This document shows, in pieces, positions 1-8,679 of a DNA stretch of 64,000 nucleotides; position 1 is the first letter of the stretch, and every line of letters starts with the position of its first letter. The translations under genes were made by a program, and so were the position numbers. The notes beneath the pieces were generated by a model. That model was given only the letters and a program-made list of their open reading frames with translations. It ran no database searches and was not told where the DNA came from. Source of the DNA: JABFWF01 sp035539135 (GTDB taxonomy: Bacteria; Pseudomonadota; Gammaproteobacteria; Xanthomonadales; Xanthomonadaceae); assembly GCA_035539135.1 (NCBI GenBank), contig DATLJD010000014.1, forward strand, positions 124,001 to 188,000. Reading direction: 5' to 3'.

Positions 1-2027
1 ACAACCTGGTCAGCCTGATGGCGTTCTCCAACAAGAACCGCGTCGACACCGTCACCTACGACTACGATTTCGACAACGACGACATCGGCGAGGAACTGGC
101 CCGCTCCTACTCGGAGGAGGGCGGCCGCAACTGGGCGCTGAGCTGGACCTCCTACCTCACCGACAACCTGTCGATGAAGCTGATGCACGGCAAGAGCGGC
201 CGCGAATCGATCGCTGCCTCGCCGGCCGACGGCGACTGCAACTACGTGACCAAGGCGAGCGGCGTGGTCGACCCGGGCGTGCCGCTGGGCTGTACCAACA
301 ACCCGACGATCTACGACCGCAACGACGTCCGCGAGCAGAGCCGCGCCGACTTCGAGTGGCAGGTGGCCGACCACCTGCTGCGCTTTGGCCTGGACATGGA
401 GACCAACACCTCCGACCTCGACCAGTCCTACGCGGGCCCGGGCGGCATCCAGTACAACGTCTACACCGCGGTCGGCGGCACCCAGAACTCCAACTGCGGC
501 GGCTTCTTCGTGCCGCTCGGCTACGACGCCTGCGTGCGCGCGCGCCGCTACCAGATCTTCGGCAACTTCGAATCCACCAACAAGGCCTACTACATCGAGG
601 ACAACTGGTCGGTCACCGACAACCTCGTCCTCAACCTGGGCCTGCGCTACGAGGAGTTCGACAACAAGGACGCCGAGGGCAACACCTACATCCAGATGGA
701 CGACATGATCGCCCCGCGCGTCGGTTTCTCCTGGGACATGAAGGGCGACGGCACCACCAAGCTGTTCGGCAACGTCGGCCGCTACTTCCTGCCGGTCGCC
801 AACGTCATCAACATCAAGCAGGGCGGCGCGCTGCTCGACGAGCGCACCTATTACGCCTTCGACGGCTGGGAGATCCGCAATTACAACGGCGTGGACTACG
901 CGTTCCCGGTCCTCGGGCCGCAAATGGGCTTCGACAACGACCAGGGCGACGGCACCGTCGGCGACCTGCGCTCGGAAGTGGACGCGGACATGGATCCGGT
1001 CTACCAGGACGAGCTGATCCTCGGCTTCCAGCAGGCCCTCAACGAAGCCTGGTCGTTCGGCGTGCGCGGCATCTACCGCAAGCTGCATAACGCCATCGAC
1101 GACATGAACATCACCGCGACCCATTGCGGTCGCGTCTCCAGCACCTGGGTGATGGGCAACCCCGGCGAGGACGTCACGATCTGGGGCGACACCGACTGCG
1201 ACGGCACCGACGACGGCTACGTCACCATCGACACCTCCAAGGGCGGCTACTGGACCGAGGCGGACAACTACGTCTTCGAGGACGGCGAGTGGCAGTACGT
1301 CGACTCGACCCCGACCGGCCAGCGCGGCTGGACCAAGCCGCGCCGCACGTACAAGGCGCTGGAACTGCAGCTCGACCGCGCCTGGGACGGCAAGTGGGCG
1401 TTCAACGGGTCCTACACGCTGTCCTGGAACGAGGGCAACGCCGAGGGCCCGGTCAACACCGACACCAACTTCGGCGACACCGGTCGCACCGAGAACTTCG
1501 ACGATCCGTTCGTCAACATGGCCGGCTACGGCCCGCTCGCCAACGACCACCGCCACCAGATCAAGCTGCGCGGCACCTACGCGCTGAGCGACAACTGGCG
1601 GGTGGGCGCGACCCTGGACGCGCGTTCGGGCGGCCCGATCACCGGCTTCGGCGTCGGCAACCCGTACAACTGGAAGCTCTACCACAGCTACTACGTGTGC
1701 GTGGAGAACTGCACGCCGCCCGACGGCGCGCAGGAAGGGGACACCTGGAGCACGTCCGACCGCGTGTACGAGCACTCCGCGCGCGGCGGGTACGGCCGCA
1801 TGCCGTGGATCATCGACTTCGGCACCAGCCTGACCTACGAGCGCGCGTTCGGGCCGGCGCTGTTCCGCGCCAAGCTCGCTGTCTACAACCTGTTCAACGA
1901 CCAGAAGCCGGTGTGGGTCTACCAGGACCTGGAGTCGAGCGTCGGCGAGCGGGACGAGTTCTTCGGCAGGGAACGCTTCCTGCAATCGCCGCGCTACGGG
2001 CAGCTGACGCTGTCGCTGGAGTTCTGA
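1..2027 (+). CDS. TonB-dependent receptor, Oar-like (5' truncated)
   Basis: This is the C-terminal part of an outer-membrane TonB-dependent receptor. The reading frame is already open at the first bases of the window, so the signal peptide, plug domain and any carboxypeptidase-like N-terminal repeat lie upstream. About 670 residues are visible. They show alternating aromatic and polar strands typical of a beta-barrel, many Asp/Asn/Gly-rich loops (for example DNDQGDG and DTDCDGTDDG), and a C-terminal strand ending in aromatic Phe (LTLSLEF), as outer-membrane barrels usually do. Four loop cysteine groups may form disulfides. The overall style fits the Oar-like receptors common in Xanthomonadaceae. 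The substrate cannot be read from sequence; the peptidase-type genes downstream suggest peptides or cell-wall fragments, which is inference. A hairpin terminator follows directly. Confidence 0.85.
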   Translation, partial: NLVSLMAFSNKNRVDTVTYDYDFDNDDIGEELARSYSEEGGRNWALSWTSYLTDNLSMKLMHGKSGRESIAASPADGDCNYVTKASGVVDPGVPLGCTNNPTIYDRNDVREQSRADFEWQVADHLLRFGLDMETNTSDLDQSYAGPGGIQYNVYTAVGGTQNSNCGGFFVPLGYDACVRARRYQIFGNFESTNKAYYIEDNWSVTDNLVLNLGLRYEEFDNKDAEGNTYIQMDDMIAPRVGFSWDMKGDGTTKLFGNVGRYFLPVANVINIKQGGALLDERTYYAFDGWEIRNYNGVDYAFPVLGPQMGFDNDQGDGTVGDLRSEVDADMDPVYQDELILGFQQALNEAWSFGVRGIYRKLHNAIDDMNITATHCGRVSSTWVMGNPGEDVTIWGDTDCDGTDDGYVTIDTSKGGYWTEADNYVFEDGEWQYVDSTPTGQRGWTKPRRTYKALELQLDRAWDGKWAFNGSYTLSWNEGNAEGPVNTDTNFGDTGRTENFDDPFVNMAGYGPLANDHRHQIKLRGTYALSDNWRVGATLDARSGGPITGFGVGNPYNWKLYHSYYVCVENCTPPDGAQEGDTWSTSDRVYEHSARGGYGRMPWIIDFGTSLTYERAFGPALFRAKLAVYNLFNDQKPVWVYQDLESSVGERDEFFGRERFLQSPRYGQLTLSLEF

Positions 2028-2038
2028 CGGGGCCCGGG

Positions 2039-2069
2039 CGGCCCGCGGGGGCGGGCCGTCCGGTTTTTT
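2039..2069 (+). terminator. Rho-independent terminator after the TonB receptor
   Basis: A perfect 8-bp stem, CGGCCCGC / GCGGGCCG with a GGGG loop, is followed within a few bases by a six-T run. It separates the receptor from the hydrolase gene pair. Confidence 0.7.
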
Positions 2070-2139
2070 CATGCGCGGCCCGCGCGACCGGCAGGATGGA
2101 TTGCCAGGTCGGCGGGCCGCGGCTGCTAAGGCTGGATCG

Positions 2140-4374
2140 ATGCTGAAGTCGTGGAGCGTGCGGGGACGGTGGTTCCGCTGGATGGCGGCGGCCGTGCTGG
2201 CCATGCCGCTGCTGGCGGGCGCCGCACCACGCGGCGACTCGCCGCGTGCCGCCGCCTACGACGCCGCCTTCGAGGCGACCCTGGCGCGCTACCGGCTGCC
2301 CGGGCTCGCGGTCGGCGTGATCGAGGACGGCGAGGTCGCCTGGGTGCGCACCGCCGGCGAATTGCGCGCGGGCAGCGGCAATGCGATCACCGACCGCTCG
2401 CTGTTCAAGATCGCCTCCAACAGCAAGGCAATGACCGCGAGCGTGCTCGCGCGGCTGGTACAGGCAGGCAAGCTGCGCTGGGACGATCCGGTGGTGGAGC
2501 ACCTGCCGGACTTCGCCATGCACGACCCGTGGGTGACCCGGCACATCACCGTGCGCGACCTGCTGGTGCACAACAGCGGCCTGCCCGAGGGCGGCGGCGA
2601 CCTGATGCTGTGGCCGGAACCGAATGCCTTCACCCGCGCCGACATCCTGCACGGCCTGCGCTACATCGCGCCCGCGTACGGTTTTCGTGCCGGCTACGCC
2701 TACGACAACCTGCTGTACGTGGTGGCCGGCGAGGTCGCCGCGGCGGCCGGCGGCGCGTCCTACGAGGAGCTGGTGCGTCGCGAGATCTTCGAGCCGCTCG
2801 GCCTGCGCGACTGCCGCGTCGGCGAATTCCGCCTCGACGAGGCGGGCGAGGTCGCACAGCCGCACATGCGTACCGACACCGGCAACGCGGTCATCCACGG
2901 CGACGACGCGGTGGTGCCGGCGATCACCTCGGCCGCCGCCGGCGGCATCCGCTGCAGCCTGCGCGACATGCTGGCGTGGGCGCGCAACTGGCTGGCGCCC
3001 ACGCCGGCGCAACTGGAGTGGCTCGGCCCGGCGCAGCGCGCGGAGATGTGGAAGGCGCGCACGCCGATGCCGATCTCCGCGCGACGCCGCGCCTGGGACG
3101 ACACCCACTACCTGGCCTACGCGTTCGGCTTCCGCCTTGCCGACGTGGACGGCGAGTGGACCGTGTCGCACACCGGCACGCTGTCGGGCATGTACTCGGC
3201 GATGATGCTGCTGCCGGACCGGCGCTCGGGCTTCGTCATGCTCACCAACGGCAACGGCGACGCCGCGCGCACGGTGCTGACCGAGGCGCTGCTCAAGCAG
3301 TTCACCGCGCCGGACCGCGCGCGCGGCGTGGACAGCTACGCCGAGGAACTGGAGCGCGACGCGGCCGCCACGCCGGCCCGTTCGCGTGCGCCCGACATCT
3401 CCGGGCGACGGCCGGCCAGCGCCGCGGAGATGCGCGACTGGCTCGGCACCTGGCGCGATCCCTGGTTCGGCGAGGTCACGCTCTGTCCGGCCGGCGAGGG
3501 CGTGGAGTGGCGCTCGGCGAAGTCGCCGCGCATGCATGGCCAGGTCTCGGTGCTCGGCGGGCGCCACCTGGTGCATTGGGACGACGTCGGCGTGGACGTG
3601 GACGCCTGGCTGGACTTCTCCGGCCAGGGCGACGCGCGCGCGCTGCGCATGGCGAAAGTCGACCCGGAAGGGGACTTCAGTTCGGACTACGAGGACCTCG
3701 CCTTCGTCCGCATCGGCGACTGCCCGTCGCCCGCGCCGCGGCTCTCGCCGGCGAAGACCGCGGGCGAGGCCGGCCTGGTCGACATCCGCACGTTGGTCGC
3801 GGATATCGCGCAGGACATCAAATACGCCGGCAGCGACAACTTCGTCGGCGCGCCGGTGGACGGCTACCGCGCGCCGAAGTGCTTCCTGCTGCCGGCGGCC
3901 GCGCAGGCCCTGGCGCGGGTGGAACGCACGCTGCGCCCGCAGGGCCTGCGCCTGCGCATCTGGGATTGCTACCGGCCGGCGCGGGCGGTCGCGCACTTCG
4001 TGCGCTGGGCGCACGACGCGGGCGACCAGCGCACGAAGTGCGCGCACTATCCCGACCTCGACAAGTCCGTGCTGCTCGGCGACTACATCGCGCCGGTGTC
4101 GGGCCACAGCCGCGCGGCGACCGTGGACCTGACCCTGGAGCGCTGCGCCGGCGATGCCTGCGCGCCGCTGGACATGGGCACGGAGTTCGACCTGTTCGGT
4201 CCGCGCGCGCATACCGACTCGCCCATGGCCACGCCTTCGCAGCGCGCCAACCGCGACCTCCTGCGCGCGGCGATGGCCGCGCAGGGTTTCCGCAACTACC
4301 CGCTGGAGTGGTGGCACTACACGCTGGACCCCGAGCCCGCGCCCGGGCTGATGTACGACGTGCCGGTCGAATGA
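2140..4374 (+). CDS. Serine hydrolase (beta-lactamase fold) fused to D-Ala-D-Ala dipeptidase (VanX/DdpX type)
   Basis: A two-domain exported enzyme of 744 residues. I chose the ATG at 2140 because it gives a clear signal peptide (MLKSWSVRGRWFRWMAAAV, then a hydrophobic stretch ending LAGA); an in-frame ATG at 2071 lacks this. Residues about 40-420 form a class C beta-lactamase/penicillin-binding-protein-like domain with SxxK (S93-K96), YDN (Y188) and HTG (H344). Residues about 545-740 form an M15D dipeptidase with the zinc pattern H656-x6-D663 and E723-W-W-H726, as in VanX and DdpX, which split D-Ala-D-Ala. The two catalytic centres are intact by motif. The joined architecture suggests trimming of cell-wall peptides in the periplasm. 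It is followed after 13 bases by another serine hydrolase, so the two genes are probably co-transcribed. Substrate assignment of the first domain is inference. Confidence 0.88.
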   Translation: MLKSWSVRGRWFRWMAAAVLAMPLLAGAAPRGDSPRAAAYDAAFEATLARYRLPGLAVGVIEDGEVAWVRTAGELRAGSGNAITDRSLFKIASNSKAMTASVLARLVQAGKLRWDDPVVEHLPDFAMHDPWVTRHITVRDLLVHNSGLPEGGGDLMLWPEPNAFTRADILHGLRYIAPAYGFRAGYAYDNLLYVVAGEVAAAAGGASYEELVRREIFEPLGLRDCRVGEFRLDEAGEVAQPHMRTDTGNAVIHGDDAVVPAITSAAAGGIRCSLRDMLAWARNWLAPTPAQLEWLGPAQRAEMWKARTPMPISARRRAWDDTHYLAYAFGFRLADVDGEWTVSHTGTLSGMYSAMMLLPDRRSGFVMLTNGNGDAARTVLTEALLKQFTAPDRARGVDSYAEELERDAAATPARSRAPDISGRRPASAAEMRDWLGTWRDPWFGEVTLCPAGEGVEWRSAKSPRMHGQVSVLGGRHLVHWDDVGVDVDAWLDFSGQGDARALRMAKVDPEGDFSSDYEDLAFVRIGDCPSPAPRLSPAKTAGEAGLVDIRTLVADIAQDIKYAGSDNFVGAPVDGYRAPKCFLLPAAAQALARVERTLRPQGLRLRIWDCYRPARAVAHFVRWAHDAGDQRTKCAHYPDLDKSVLLGDYIAPVSGHSRAATVDLTLERCAGDACAPLDMGTEFDLFGPRAHTDSPMATPSQRANRDLLRAAMAAQGFRNYPLEWWHYTLDPEPAPGLMYDVPVE

Positions 4375-4387
4375 CGGAGGCAACGAC

Positions 4388-5512
4388 GTGCGGCGACTCC
4401 TCCCCCTCATCGCGCTGCTGCTGGCCGGCTGCGCTTCCCGTGGAGACACGATGGCTGACGACATCGATGCGCTGATGCGCCGCTACCAGGGCGACGTGCC
4501 GGGCGCATCCGTCCTGGTCGTGCGCGACGGCATCCCGATCGTGCGCCGCGGCTATGGCTACGCCGACCTCGAGCGGCGCGTGCGCGCGACCCCCGCGACC
4601 AACTACCGGCTCGCGTCGGTCAGCAAGCAGTTCACCGCGGCGGCGATCCTGCTGCTGGCCGAGGACGGCAGGCTCTCCCTCGACGACCGCCTGCGCCGCT
4701 GGCTGCCTGAACTGCCGGCGGCGACCGACGCGATCACCCTGCGCCAGGTGCTGACCCACACCAGCGGCCTGGTCGACTACGAGGACCTGATGCCGGCGCG
4801 GATCGAGGGCCAGCTGAGCGACGCCGACGTGCTCGCGCTGCTGGCGCGGGCCGATCGCACGCTGTTCCCGCCGGGACGCGCGTACCGTTACAGCAATTCC
4901 GGCTACGTGCTGCTCGGCCTGGTGATCGAGCGCGCGTCGGGGCAGGGGCTGGCGCAATTCCTGCAGGAGCGCATCTTCCGCCCGCTGGGCATGGCCAACA
5001 CGCTGCTGTACGAGGCCGGGCGCGGGCCGGAGGTGCCCAATCGCGCCTTCGGCTACAGCCAGGACGGACTGCACTGGCTGCGCACCGACCAGAGCCCGAC
5101 CAGCGCGACCCGCGGCGATGGCGGCATCTACTCCTCGGTCGAGGACCTGGCGCGCTGGGACGCGGCACTGTACGACAACCGACTGTTGACGGCGGTGTCG
5201 CGCAAGCTCGCCTTCAGCCCGCACGTGGAGGTCACCGGCGAACCGTACGAGGCCGCCTACGGCTTCGGCTGGCGCATCAGCGGCGACACGGTATGGCATT
5301 CGGGCGAGACGATCGGCTTCCGCAACGTGATCGTGCGCTGGCCGCAGCAGCGAATGACGGTGGTCGTGCTCTCCAACCGGAACGCGCCCGAGCCTTACGG
5401 GTTGGCCCTGCGGATCGGCGCGCGCGCCCTGCGCGGGCGGTCCGGCGCGGCGAGGCCGCCCGCGCCGCCCGCGCACGCAGCGCGGGAGCCATCTCAACCG
5501 GAGATGCGCTAG
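4388..5512 (+). CDS. Serine hydrolase lipoprotein, beta-lactamase family
   Basis: A 374-residue beta-lactamase-fold serine hydrolase. The GTG start is preceded by a strong ribosome site (GGAGG at 4376-4380) that overlaps the end of the upstream hydrolase region. The N-terminus is a lipoprotein signal with lipobox LLAGC (Cys15), so the protein should be anchored in a membrane facing the periplasm. Motifs are SxxK (S77-K80, SVSK), YSN within YRYSNSGY, and HSG near residue 300, the usual three active-site boxes of this superfamily. Members include esterases, D-amino peptidases and PBP-like proteins, so the exact reaction is unknown. The pairing with a D-Ala-D-Ala dipeptidase fusion suggests a cell-wall or D-amino-acid peptide role. 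No resistance function is implied by the sequence alone. Confidence 0.85.
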   Translation: MRRLLPLIALLLAGCASRGDTMADDIDALMRRYQGDVPGASVLVVRDGIPIVRRGYGYADLERRVRATPATNYRLASVSKQFTAAAILLLAEDGRLSLDDRLRRWLPELPAATDAITLRQVLTHTSGLVDYEDLMPARIEGQLSDADVLALLARADRTLFPPGRAYRYSNSGYVLLGLVIERASGQGLAQFLQERIFRPLGMANTLLYEAGRGPEVPNRAFGYSQDGLHWLRTDQSPTSATRGDGGIYSSVEDLARWDAALYDNRLLTAVSRKLAFSPHVEVTGEPYEAAYGFGWRISGDTVWHSGETIGFRNVIVRWPQQRMTVVVLSNRNAPEPYGLALRIGARALRGRSGAARPPAPPAHAAREPSQPEMR

Positions 5513-5607
5513 GCGCCCGAGCGAACCGTCGCGCCGGCGCGACCGTGCCGACCACCCCTTCACCGCGCCGGCGCTAGCCTCGGGCCATCGCCGCAGCGGT
5601 GCTGGCC

Positions 5608-7611
5608 ATGGCGCAGGAATCCCGCTATTCGAAGGCGCGCGAGCGCATGGTCGAGCGCCAGATCGCCGCGCGCGGGGTGCGCGACGCCGAGGTGTTGCGG
5701 GCGATGCGCAGCGTGCCGCGCGAGGAGTTCGTCGACGCGCCGCTGCGCGAGTTCGCCTACGAGGACGCGCCGCTGCCGATCGGCGCCGGGCAGACGATCT
5801 CGCAGCCCTACATCGTCGCCCTGATGATCGAGGCGGCGCAGGTGCGGCCGGGCGAACGCGTGCTGGAGATCGGTGCCGGCTCCGGTTACGCCGCCGCGGT
5901 GATGGCGAGGATCGCCGGCCACGTCTACGCGATCGAGCGCCAGCCGGAGCTCGCGCGGCTGGCGCAGGAGCGCTTCGACCGGCTCGGTTTCGACAACGTC
6001 ACCCTCAAGCTCGGCGACGGCACCCGCGGCTGGCCGGAGCACGCGCCCTTCGATGCCATCCTCGCCGCCGCCGGCGGACCGGACATGCCGGACGTGCTGC
6101 TCGCCCAGCTCGCGCCCGGCGGCCGCCTGGTGATGCCGGTCGGCAGCAGCCGCGAGCACCAGCGCCTGGTGGTCGTGCGCCACACCGGCGAGCGCCGCTA
6201 CGAGCAGAGCGAGCTCGGCGACGTGCGCTTCGTGCCGTTGATCGGCGAGCACGGCTGGCAGGACGCCGGCGTGCGCGCGCCGGTCGCCCTGCGCGGCGGG
6301 CGCGGCGAACAGGACGACGTCGCCGGCATGATCCGCGCCGCCGCCGAGCCGCTCGGCGAGCTGGACGACGAGGACCTCGGCGCCCTGTTCGATCGCTTCG
6401 GCGAGGCACGCGTGGTCCTGCTCGGCGAAGCCAGCCATGGCACGTCCGAGTTCTACCGCGCGCGCGCCGCGATCACCCGCCGGCTGGTCGAGCGCCACGG
6501 CTTTCGCATCGTCGCGGTCGAGGCCGACTGGCCGGACGCCGCGGGCATCGACCGCTACGTGCGCCACCGGCCCGCGGTCGCGGACGCGCCGAAGACCTTC
6601 CAGCGCTTTCCGACCTGGATGTGGCGCAACGTCGAGGTGCAGGACTTCGTCGAGTGGCTGCGCGGCCACAACACCGACCTTCCCGCAGCGGAGCGGACCA
6701 GCTTCCACGGGCTCGACCTGTACAGCCTCAACAGCTCGATCCGCGCGGTCATCGATTACCTCGACCGGGTGGATCCGGAGGCCGCCGCGGTCGCGCGCCG
6801 CCGCTACGGCTGCCTGACGCCGTGGTCGAAGGAACCTGCCGCCTACGGGCAGATGGCGCTGACTTCGGGCTTCGCCCCATGCGAGCGCGAGGTCATCGAG
6901 ACCCTGCGCGCACTGCTGGACAAGCACCTCGAGTACGCGCGCCACGACGGCACCGACTTCCTCGACGCGGCGCAGAACGCGCGCCTGGTCGCCAACGCCG
7001 AGGCCTACTACCGGGCGATGTACTACGGTTCGGCGGAGTCGTGGAACCTGCGCGACACCCACATGTTCGACACCCTCAAGCTGCTGCTCGCCACCGGCGG
7101 GGCCGACAGCAAGGCGGTGGTGTGGGCGCACAACTCGCACATCGGCGACGCCCGCCACACCGAGATGGGACAGGTGCGCGGCGAGCTCAACATCGGCCAG
7201 TTGTGCCGGCAGGAATTCGGCGACGCCGCGGTGCCGATCGGCTTCGGCACCCACACCGGCACCGTCGCCGCCGCCAGCGACTGGGATGCGCCGATGCAGG
7301 TGATGCCGGTCAACCCGTCGCTGGCCGACAGTTGCGAGCGGCAGTTCCACGACGCGGGCGTGGCGCCGAGCCTGTTCGACCTGCGGCCCGGGCGGCACCC
7401 CGGCCTGCGCGAGCATTTCGGCAGCGGCCGGCTGGAACGCTACATCGGCGTGGTCTACCGTCCGGACAGCGAGCGCTGGAGCCACTACGCCGAGTCCGAG
7501 CTGGCACGCCAGTTCGATGCCTGGGTCTGGTTCGACCACAGCCGCGCGATCACCCCGCTCGCCGACGGCCATGCCCAGGGGATGCCCGAAACCTACCCGT
7601 TCGGGGTCTGA
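5608..7611 (+). CDS. Protein-L-isoaspartate O-methyltransferase fused to erythromycin-esterase-like domain
   Basis: A fusion of 667 residues. Residues about 1-215 are a Pcm-type methyltransferase: the start MAQESRYSKARERMVERQI, the substrate segment GAGQTISQPYIVALM, and the SAM loop VLEIGAGSGYAAA are all characteristic. Pcm repairs isoaspartate damage in aged proteins using S-adenosylmethionine. Residues about 230-665 match the erythromycin esterase/succinoglycan-biosynthesis-like family, with LLGEASHGTSEFYRAR carrying the conserved Glu and His, and a later VVWAHNSHIGDAR. Such domains are widespread and few are true macrolide esterases, so resistance should not be assumed. I prefer the ATG at 5608; an in-frame GTG at 5599 adds three residues. 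There is no stop or frameshift between the domains. The gene stands alone between the hydrolase pair and fnr. Confidence 0.88.
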   Translation: MAQESRYSKARERMVERQIAARGVRDAEVLRAMRSVPREEFVDAPLREFAYEDAPLPIGAGQTISQPYIVALMIEAAQVRPGERVLEIGAGSGYAAAVMARIAGHVYAIERQPELARLAQERFDRLGFDNVTLKLGDGTRGWPEHAPFDAILAAAGGPDMPDVLLAQLAPGGRLVMPVGSSREHQRLVVVRHTGERRYEQSELGDVRFVPLIGEHGWQDAGVRAPVALRGGRGEQDDVAGMIRAAAEPLGELDDEDLGALFDRFGEARVVLLGEASHGTSEFYRARAAITRRLVERHGFRIVAVEADWPDAAGIDRYVRHRPAVADAPKTFQRFPTWMWRNVEVQDFVEWLRGHNTDLPAAERTSFHGLDLYSLNSSIRAVIDYLDRVDPEAAAVARRRYGCLTPWSKEPAAYGQMALTSGFAPCEREVIETLRALLDKHLEYARHDGTDFLDAAQNARLVANAEAYYRAMYYGSAESWNLRDTHMFDTLKLLLATGGADSKAVVWAHNSHIGDARHTEMGQVRGELNIGQLCRQEFGDAAVPIGFGTHTGTVAAASDWDAPMQVMPVNPSLADSCERQFHDAGVAPSLFDLRPGRHPGLREHFGSGRLERYIGVVYRPDSERWSHYAESELARQFDAWVWFDHSRAITPLADGHAQGMPETYPFGV

Positions 7612-7675
7612 ACGCCGCCTGCCCGCAGGCGCGCGGTTGGGCGACGCATACGCGGGCGCATGGGACAATGCCGCC

Positions 7676-8434
7676 ATGGCCACGCCGACCGTGATCGACC
7701 TGGCGCAGATCCGCCGGGGCTGCGCGAACTGCTCGCTGCAGCAGCTGTGCCTGCCGGCCGGGATCGGCTCGGGCGACCTGCAGCGGCTGGACGAGATCGT
7801 GCGCCGGCGGCGGCCGGTGGAGCGCGGCGAGCGGCTGTTCCGGGTCGGCGATGCGATGGACGCGGTCTACGTCGCCCGCGACGGCGCCTTCAAGACGGTC
7901 ACGGTCAGCGAGGAAGGCGAGGAGCAGGTGATGGGCTTCCACCTGCCCGGTGAGCTGATCGGCCTCGACGCGCTCGGCGGCGGCGCGCACCGCTGCGAGG
8001 CCGTCGCGCTGACCGTCGCCAACGTGTGCGAAGTGCCGTTCGACCAGCTGGCCGCGGTCGCGGCCGAGATCCCCGTCCTGCAACAACAACTGCTGCGGGT
8101 CATCGGCCAGAGCCTGGGTCGCGACCACGACCACGTGGGCATGCTGGTGCGGCGCCAGGCGGGCGAGCGCATCGCGCTGTTCCTGCACGGTTTGTCGGAG
8201 CGCTACCGCAACATCGGCCTGACGGCCGACCGCTTCAAGCTGCCGATGAGCCGCGAGGACATCGCCCGCTACCTCGGGCTGGCGCTGGAAACGGTCAGCC
8301 GGGGCTTCTCGCGGCTGCAGGAGGAGGGCGTGATCGCGGTGACCGGGCGGCGCGTGGAGATCCTCGACCGGCCGGCGCTGGAGCGCCTCGCCCACGACGC
8401 CGAGAACGAAGAGCCGCGGCGCAGCCGCGCCTAG
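7676..8434 (+). CDS. fnr: FNR-type oxygen-sensing transcriptional regulator (first copy)
   Basis: A Crp/Fnr-family regulator of 252 residues. The N-terminal cysteines are C16, C19 and C25 (C-x2-C-x5-C), and C118 in NVCEVPF matches the fourth cluster ligand of E. coli FNR, so it should bind an oxygen-labile [4Fe-4S] cluster. A cyclic-nucleotide-like beta-roll (about 40-130) is followed by a dimer helix and a helix-turn-helix with ETVSR, the E-x2-S-R recognition signature for TTGAT half-sites. The start at ATG 7676 gives the normal family length. A second FNR-type gene lies at 17489-18241. This copy has no obvious FNR site of its own upstream. Downstream, hairpin repeats separate it from an FNR-site-marked DUF2249 gene. 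Being a NO-sensing Dnr protein is less likely, because Dnr lacks the cysteine set. Confidence 0.9.
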   Translation: MATPTVIDLAQIRRGCANCSLQQLCLPAGIGSGDLQRLDEIVRRRRPVERGERLFRVGDAMDAVYVARDGAFKTVTVSEEGEEQVMGFHLPGELIGLDALGGGAHRCEAVALTVANVCEVPFDQLAAVAAEIPVLQQQLLRVIGQSLGRDHDHVGMLVRRQAGERIALFLHGLSERYRNIGLTADRFKLPMSREDIARYLGLALETVSRGFSRLQEEGVIAVTGRRVEILDRPALERLAHDAENEEPRRSRA

Positions 8435-8446
8435 GCGTGGCTTCCC

Positions 8447-8600
8447 ATTCTCCGCCCTGCGGGAGAAGTCCGGGGTGAGGCTGCTCTGCTCCCTCCCCCG
8501 CGCAGCGGGGGAGGGTTGGGGTGGGGGTGAGTCTTGCGCCAACGGCCGCACCCGCACCCTCGCGCTGAGCGCTCGACCTCTCCCGCGAGCGGGAGAGGTG
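8447..8600. repeat. Cluster of three REP-like GC-rich hairpins
   Basis: Three hairpins sit in the 245-bp space after fnr. One is at 8448-8467 (arms TTCTCC / GGAGAA). One is at 8491-8515 (perfect 11-bp arms CCCTCCCCCGC / GCGGGGGAGGG, GCA loop). One is at 8576-8599 (perfect arms ACCTCTCCCGC / GCGGGAGAGGT). GGGGTGAG-type stretches lie between them. No protein-coding sequence is supported here. The form is that of repetitive extragenic palindromes; function is unknown. Confidence 0.7.
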
Positions 8601-8611
8601 ATGGCATCCGT

Positions 8612-8625
8612 CTGACCCAGGTCAA
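8612..8625. promoter_or_regulatory. FNR/Dnr-like site upstream of the DUF2249 gene
   Basis: CTGAC-CCAG-GTCAA matches the FNR/Dnr consensus TTGAT-N4-ATCAA in spacing and in most half-site positions. Its centre is about 61 bp before the ATG at 8680. Similar 14-bp sites precede four other units in this island. Confidence 0.6.
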
Positions 8626-8679
8626 TGGCGCCTGCCCGGGGCGCGCGCATGCTGGCATCCCCCCAAGCGGATTCCAGAC

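Noticed and set aside
1894..4464. Long open frame on the minus strand (856 codons) opposite the hydrolase-dipeptidase gene
   Set aside because: Its translation is low-complexity Arg/Ala/Gly/His with no family motifs. It is the antisense shadow expected in very GC-rich coding DNA.
5608..7611. Macrolide resistance determinant
   Set aside because: The domain belongs to the broad erythromycin-esterase-like family, most members of which have no shown macrolide activity, and it is fused to a housekeeping repair enzyme.
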